DNA of 64,000 nt, taken from assembly GCA_017560095.1 (NCBI GenBank), contig JAFYOU010000034.1, forward strand, positions 1 through 64,000, in the 5' to 3' direction. The position numbers and the translations under genes were made by a program. This document shows positions 60,468 to 64,000 of this stretch, piece by piece. Under the pieces are notes generated by a model, which worked only from the letters and a program-made list of their open reading frames with translations, did no database searches and was not told the origin of the DNA. Each line of letters begins with the position of its first letter. Positions within the stretch are counted from its first letter, which is position 1. This DNA comes from Candidatus Gastranaerophilales bacterium (lineage in GTDB: Bacteria > Cyanobacteriota > Vampirovibrionia > Gastranaerophilales > Gastranaerophilaceae).

Positions 60468-61874
60468 TTATTTTTTGATTAATTCTGATAACTCTTCGCT
60501 TATTATTTGCATTGCTTTATTTGTTTCAATGTCTTTTTTTAGCTTTTCATGTTGATACATGATAGTTGTGTGATTTTTATTAAATTCTTTAGCTAGATTT
60601 GGATAACTTAAATCTAAAATTTCACGAGCTAGATATATGGCATATTTTCTTGCATTTACAACCTCTTTTGCTCTAGCAGCTGAAAGAATTTCTTTTACAT
60701 CAACACAAAAATATCTTGCGCAAGTCTCAAGTATATTATTAACTGTAATTTTCTTTTTCTTTTCGGAAAAATTTAAATATTCTTTTGTTAATTCAACAGT
60801 AAGTTCAACCCCTTCAATTGAAGCACGAGCAGATGCTTTATTGTATGCGCCTTCCAATTCTCTTATGTTTGTATCAAACTCTTTAGCTAAAAATAATGCA
60901 ACATCATCTGTTATTGGATATTCGGATAAAATCGCATGGCGCTTAACAATTTCCATTCTTGTTTCTAAATCAGGAATTTTTATATTTGCTTCAATTCCCC
61001 ATTCAAAACGACTTCTTAATCTATCAGGAATTTTTTCAAATGCTGATAATGGTCTATCTGAAGCAAAAACGATTTGTTTTCCTGCGTGATATAGCGCATC
61101 GAATGTGTTAAAAATTTCTTCTTCTGTTCTTTGTTTTCCATCTATCCATTGAATATCGTCAATTAAAAGAACATCAACGTTTCTATGCATGTCTCTAAAT
61201 TTGCGCATTTTTTCATTAACATCGCCTGAATTTTTGCAAGACGCTAATGATTCAATTAATTTATTTCCGAAATCTTCTGCTTTTGTATAGCGAATTTTTA
61301 AATTTGGAAAATTCTTTAATATTTTGTGCCCAATTGCTTGCATTAAGTGGGTTTTGCCTAAACCAACAGAGCCAGATAAAAATAATGGATTATATTTTTG
61401 TCCGGGGGCTTCAGCTATCATTTGAGCAATTTTATAGGCAAATTTAGAACTTTCGCCTTCAACAAAATTTTCAAAAGTATATTTTAAATTTAGTCCGCAA
61501 AAAGAATGCATTTGAGCTAAATGTTCCATTTTTTGCGCTGTTTCATTGTGTTGCTTTTGTTCTTTTGTTTGCTTTGGTGTAGTTTTTTTCTTTTTAACAG
61601 TTTCATCTAATATAAAACGAACCGCTCTTTTTATATTTGTTGTTTCAAATAATGTGTCTTCAATTTCTTTTAAATGCTTTTGTTGAAGAACTTGAATACC
61701 AAAGCTTTGAGAGCTTTTAATCAAAAAGATGCCATTATCACTTTCTTCAAATAAGGGCAGTGCCGGCTCAAGATCTTTTGTCCAGGTCGCAACAAAGCTA
61801 GGCAGTCTAGTTTCTAGAGAACACAAAAAATTCTCCCACGCCTCAAGTTCTTTTTTGTCTTTTAAATTACTCAA
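60468..61874 (-). CDS. dnaA: Chromosomal replication initiator protein DnaA
   Basis: 468 residues. Domain I (about 10-85), a Lys/Gln-rich linker (90-115), AAA+ domain with GSVGLGKTH (about 168-176), Walker B DVLLIDDIQW, and domain IV with FNKNHTTIMYQHEKLKKD (DnaA-box binding HTH). It initiates replication by binding DnaA boxes. Start is TTG at 61874 with AGGAA about 10 nt upstream. dnaN does not follow; instead a HEAT-like gene converges on its 3' end and glmS lies upstream. Only a weak DnaA-box-like sequence is present upstream. Confidence 0.97.
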   Translation of the reverse strand: MSNLKDKKELEAWENFLCSLETRLPSFVATWTKDLEPALPLFEESDNGIFLIKSSQSFGIQVLQQKHLKEIEDTLFETTNIKRAVRFILDETVKKKKTTPKQTKEQKQHNETAQKMEHLAQMHSFCGLNLKYTFENFVEGESSKFAYKIAQMIAEAPGQKYNPLFLSGSVGLGKTHLMQAIGHKILKNFPNLKIRYTKAEDFGNKLIESLASCKNSGDVNEKMRKFRDMHRNVDVLLIDDIQWIDGKQRTEEEIFNTFDALYHAGKQIVFASDRPLSAFEKIPDRLRSRFEWGIEANIKIPDLETRMEIVKRHAILSEYPITDDVALFLAKEFDTNIRELEGAYNKASARASIEGVELTVELTKEYLNFSEKKKKITVNNILETCARYFCVDVKEILSAARAKEVVNARKYAIYLAREILDLSYPNLAKEFNKNHTTIMYQHEKLKKDIETNKAMQIISEELSELIKK

Positions 61875-61972
61875 AAGAAATTATTCCTAAATATAGTTAA
61901 TTATCCAACCATTAATGAACTCATGCTCATTGAATTAATTGTACATTAAACAAAATAATTTTAAAATCATTT

Positions 61973-63820
61973 TTATTCAACTGTAACAGATTTTGCTAAA
62001 TTTCTTGGTTGATCAACATCTTTTCCCAGGTATTCTGCGATATAGTACGCTAATAGCTGAAGAACAACAATGTTTAAGGCTGGGCTTATTAAGTCAGATA
62101 TTGATGGAATTAAAATCAAATCGTTAAATAAGTCTTTATCTTTGTCGGCTAAATAATCTGTTACGCCAATTAGTTTTGCTTGTCGAGCTTTGGCTTCTTC
62201 GCAATTTGAAAGAACTTTGTCGTATACAATTCCTGTGTTTAAAATAGCTAACACTGGCATATTTTCATCAAGCATTGCAATGGGGCCGTGTTTTAATTCG
62301 CCTGCACCATAGCCTGTTGCATTGATATAACTTATTTCTTTTAATTTTAAAGCACCCTCTAAGGCTGATGGGAAATTAATTCCTCGAGCTATAAAAATAA
62401 AATCTTTATAACTTGAATATTTTTTAGCTATTTCTCTAATATTTGCTGTATTGGTCAATAATGTTTCGATTTTATTTGGGAGCTCTATCAACTCTTGTTT
62501 TAAATTTTTAATGTCTGTTTCATATTTTGTGATATTTTTTTGTTCTGATAGATACATTGCAAGCAAATATAAGCTTATTAGTTGCGCCATGTATGATTTT
62601 GTTGCAGCAACCGAAACTTCAATACCTGCATTTACTGGCAATAAACTGTCTGCCAATCTTGCCATTGTTGAATCTGCTCTATTTGTAATGATTGCTATGT
62701 GTGAGTTTTGAGCTTTAACTTGTTTGATTGCAGTAATTGTATCTGCTGTTTCTCCTGATTGAGAAATGCCGATTACAAGAGTATTTTTGTCAGCTATGGT
62801 ATCTCTATAAATGTATTCACTTGATGCTTCGACATCGACAGGAATATTTGCAAATTTTTCAATAATGTATTTGCCTGCCATGCCCGCATGTAAGCTTGTT
62901 CCACAAGCAATAATTTGAATTCTTGAAATATTTTTAATTTTTTCAGAAGTTAATTTGAATTCATTTAGTTGAATTTGGTGTTCTGGACTGATTAATTTGC
63001 CAGACAAAACATTTCTTACAACATCTCCTTGTTCATGGATTTCTTTAAGCATAAAGTGCTTATAACCCATTTTGGATATGGCCATTGCTTCAAAAGGCAA
63101 ATGTTCAATTTTGTTTGTGATTAATGTATTGTTTTCATCATAAATTTTGATTGAATCTTTTTTGATAACACCAACTTGATAATCTGATAAGTAGATAGCT
63201 TTTTTTGTATATTCAATTATTGCAGGGATGTCGGAAGCAATAAAATTTTCACCTTCTCCAACTCCAATAATTAAAGGGGCATTTCTTTTAGCTACAACAA
63301 TTTTGTCTGGTTCATTATTGTGAATTGCACAAAATGCAAAAGCGCCTTTAATTTTTTTTACTGCTGATTGCATTGCTGATAATAAATCTTTTGTTTTTCC
63401 ATATTCATGAGCAATTAAATGAGCAGCAACTTCAGTATCTGTTTGGGATTGAAAAATACACCCGCAATTAACTAGTTCTTCTTTTAATTCTTGGTAATTT
63501 TCAATAATTCCGTTGTGAACTAAAGTAAAATTTTTGCAGTTGCAAGTGTGAGGATGAGCATTTGTTGTTGTGGGAAGTCCGTGAGTTGCCCAACGAATAT
63601 GTCCAATTCCTTTTGTTGCAACATCGCAAATTTCTTGTTTTGTTTTTAAAACTTCACTTAAGTTAATTAATTTTCCTTGTGCTTTATATACATTTGTCGT
63701 TCCGTTATAACAAAGTGCAATGCCTGCTGAATCATAACCCCTGTATTCAAGATGAGATAAGCCTGAAATTAAAATATCAGAAGCTTTTTTATCTCCAATG
63801 TATCCAATTATTCCGCACAT
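61973..63820 (-). CDS. glmS: Glutamine--fructose-6-phosphate aminotransferase (isomerizing)
   Basis: 615 residues. The N-terminal glutaminase starts MCGIIGYIGD with the nucleophile Cys; conserved HTRWATHG appears as HIRWATHG. Two SIS domains (about 290-420 and 460-590), with ACGTSLHAG and SQSGETADT, and the C-terminal DQPRNLAKSVTVE. It makes glucosamine-6-phosphate from fructose-6-phosphate and glutamine, the entry to UDP-GlcNAc, peptidoglycan and LPS. AAGGAG upstream. No glmS ribozyme is recognisable in the leader. Confidence 0.98.
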   Translation of the reverse strand: MCGIIGYIGDKKASDILISGLSHLEYRGYDSAGIALCYNGTTNVYKAQGKLINLSEVLKTKQEICDVATKGIGHIRWATHGLPTTTNAHPHTCNCKNFTLVHNGIIENYQELKEELVNCGCIFQSQTDTEVAAHLIAHEYGKTKDLLSAMQSAVKKIKGAFAFCAIHNNEPDKIVVAKRNAPLIIGVGEGENFIASDIPAIIEYTKKAIYLSDYQVGVIKKDSIKIYDENNTLITNKIEHLPFEAMAISKMGYKHFMLKEIHEQGDVVRNVLSGKLISPEHQIQLNEFKLTSEKIKNISRIQIIACGTSLHAGMAGKYIIEKFANIPVDVEASSEYIYRDTIADKNTLVIGISQSGETADTITAIKQVKAQNSHIAIITNRADSTMARLADSLLPVNAGIEVSVAATKSYMAQLISLYLLAMYLSEQKNITKYETDIKNLKQELIELPNKIETLLTNTANIREIAKKYSSYKDFIFIARGINFPSALEGALKLKEISYINATGYGAGELKHGPIAMLDENMPVLAILNTGIVYDKVLSNCEEAKARQAKLIGVTDYLADKDKDLFNDLILIPSISDLISPALNIVVLQLLAYYIAEYLGKDVDQPRNLAKSVTVE

Positions 63821-63849
63821 AAATTAATAACTCCTTGGTCTATGAGGCT

Positions 63850-63878
63850 ATTTTAATATGACTTGAAATTAAATACAA
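63850..63878 (-). promoter_or_regulatory. Candidate glmS promoter
   Basis: Minus-strand TTGTAT (63878-63873), 17-nt spacer, TAAAAT (63855-63850), about 29 nt before ATG 63820. -35 matches only three of six consensus bases. Confidence 0.4.
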
Positions 63879-63959
63879 ATTAAAAATATATAAAGATGTA
63901 TAAATCTTGCGTTTTGCTTGATTATAAATAAAATTAAAGAATTGTTAGAAAAAAATATT

Positions 63960-64000
63960 GGCGGGTAATTATAAAGCATGTGGCAAGAGATGCTATAAAA
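63960..64000 (+). ncRNA. Second copy of the GGCGGG structured element, cut by the window edge
   Basis: GGCGGG at 63960-63965, T, then AATTATAA as in the 52961 element, followed by hairpin AGCAT/ATGCT (63975-63979, 63990-63994, loop GTGGCAAGAG) and ATAAAA. The 3' part is outside the window, so the predicted CCCGC partner cannot be checked. Confidence 0.5.

Noticed and set aside
61875-61972. Replication origin upstream of dnaA
   Set aside because: Only one imperfect DnaA-box-like word in under 100 bp; no cluster of boxes or DNA-unwinding region seen.
63821-63960. glmS ribozyme or riboswitch in the glmS leader
   Set aside because: The leader is only AT-rich sequence without the conserved ribozyme core.
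1-64000. Insertion sequences, prophage, integrases, restriction or defence genes
   Set aside because: No transposase, integrase, phage structural or restriction-modification motif was found in either strand; accessory content is limited to single orphan genes.

Overview
The window is an AT-rich bacterial chromosome segment with the standard genetic code (TGA is used as a stop). It looks like a diderm from the non-photosynthetic Cyanobacteria relatives (Melainabacteria / Gastranaerophilales type). Evidence: a cyanobacterial-style EF-Tu of 402 residues with an extra loop; TolC-, HlyD- and MlaE-type envelope genes; a FixC/FixX pair; an FlhB protein; and several unrelated proteins with a short [VIL]SFxA motif near the N-terminus. 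The lineage is inferred from protein character only; no 16S gene is present.

Layout. 1-1693: partial LysM-like repeat protein (-). 1850-6749: tightly packed operon for a WecG/TagA/CpsF glycosyltransferase, split transketolase, FtsE, FtsX and an HDOD protein. 6746-7791: TIM-barrel isomerase-like gene and a small zinc-ribbon protein. 7868-14938: division and cell-wall operon murF-mraY-murD-ftsW-murG followed by folC. 14968-20461: orphan protein, GT2-like membrane protein, MlaE permease, GcvPB, and a divergent nuclease/XRE-regulator pair with two palindromes. 20492-25029: queA, amidohydrolase, Cys/Pro-rich repeat protein, SIMPL protein, acetyltransferase, DUF378 protein. 25066-29403: two lineage-type orphans, then tRNA-Thr(TGT), tRNA-Thr(GGT), tRNA-Tyr and tuf on the minus strand. 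29605-33189: HerA-like protein with a degenerate P-loop, and flhB. 33252-38529: yqeK-nadD, rqcH, pheT. 38581-44255: repeat membrane protein, GT2-GtrA fusion, fixC-fixX, a duplicated-domain protein, TPR protein, nrdG. 44252-50110: five-gene trans-envelope ABC exporter operon. 50151-53500: yqeG, U32 peptidase-family gene, a secreted serpin-like protein, a candidate small RNA, tRNA-Gly and gene debris. 53653-59200: uvrD-like, rpe, rnc, cdsA, frr, pyrH (minus operon). 59276-64000: HEAT-like protein, dnaA, glmS and the start of a second copy of the candidate RNA.

Most of the content is core machinery: peptidoglycan synthesis and division, translation (EF-Tu, PheT, Frr, QueA, tRNAs, RqcH), lipid synthesis (CdsA), replication initiation (DnaA) and central carbon (transketolase, Rpe, GlmS). 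No insertion sequence, prophage, CRISPR array or rRNA was seen.

The most interesting signals: (1) a structured element beginning GGCGGG(T)AATTATAA that occurs twice in intergenic DNA; (2) at least nine genes without a Shine-Dalgarno sequence whose -10 hexamer ends exactly 6 nt before the start codon, implying leaderless mRNAs; (3) a HerA-like protein that has lost its Walker A motif and carries a PcrA/UvrD-type C-terminal domain that the UvrD-like helicase in the window lacks; (4) the shared SFxA N-terminal motif; (5) a divergent serpin-like secreted protein; (6) the nuclease/XRE palindrome module.
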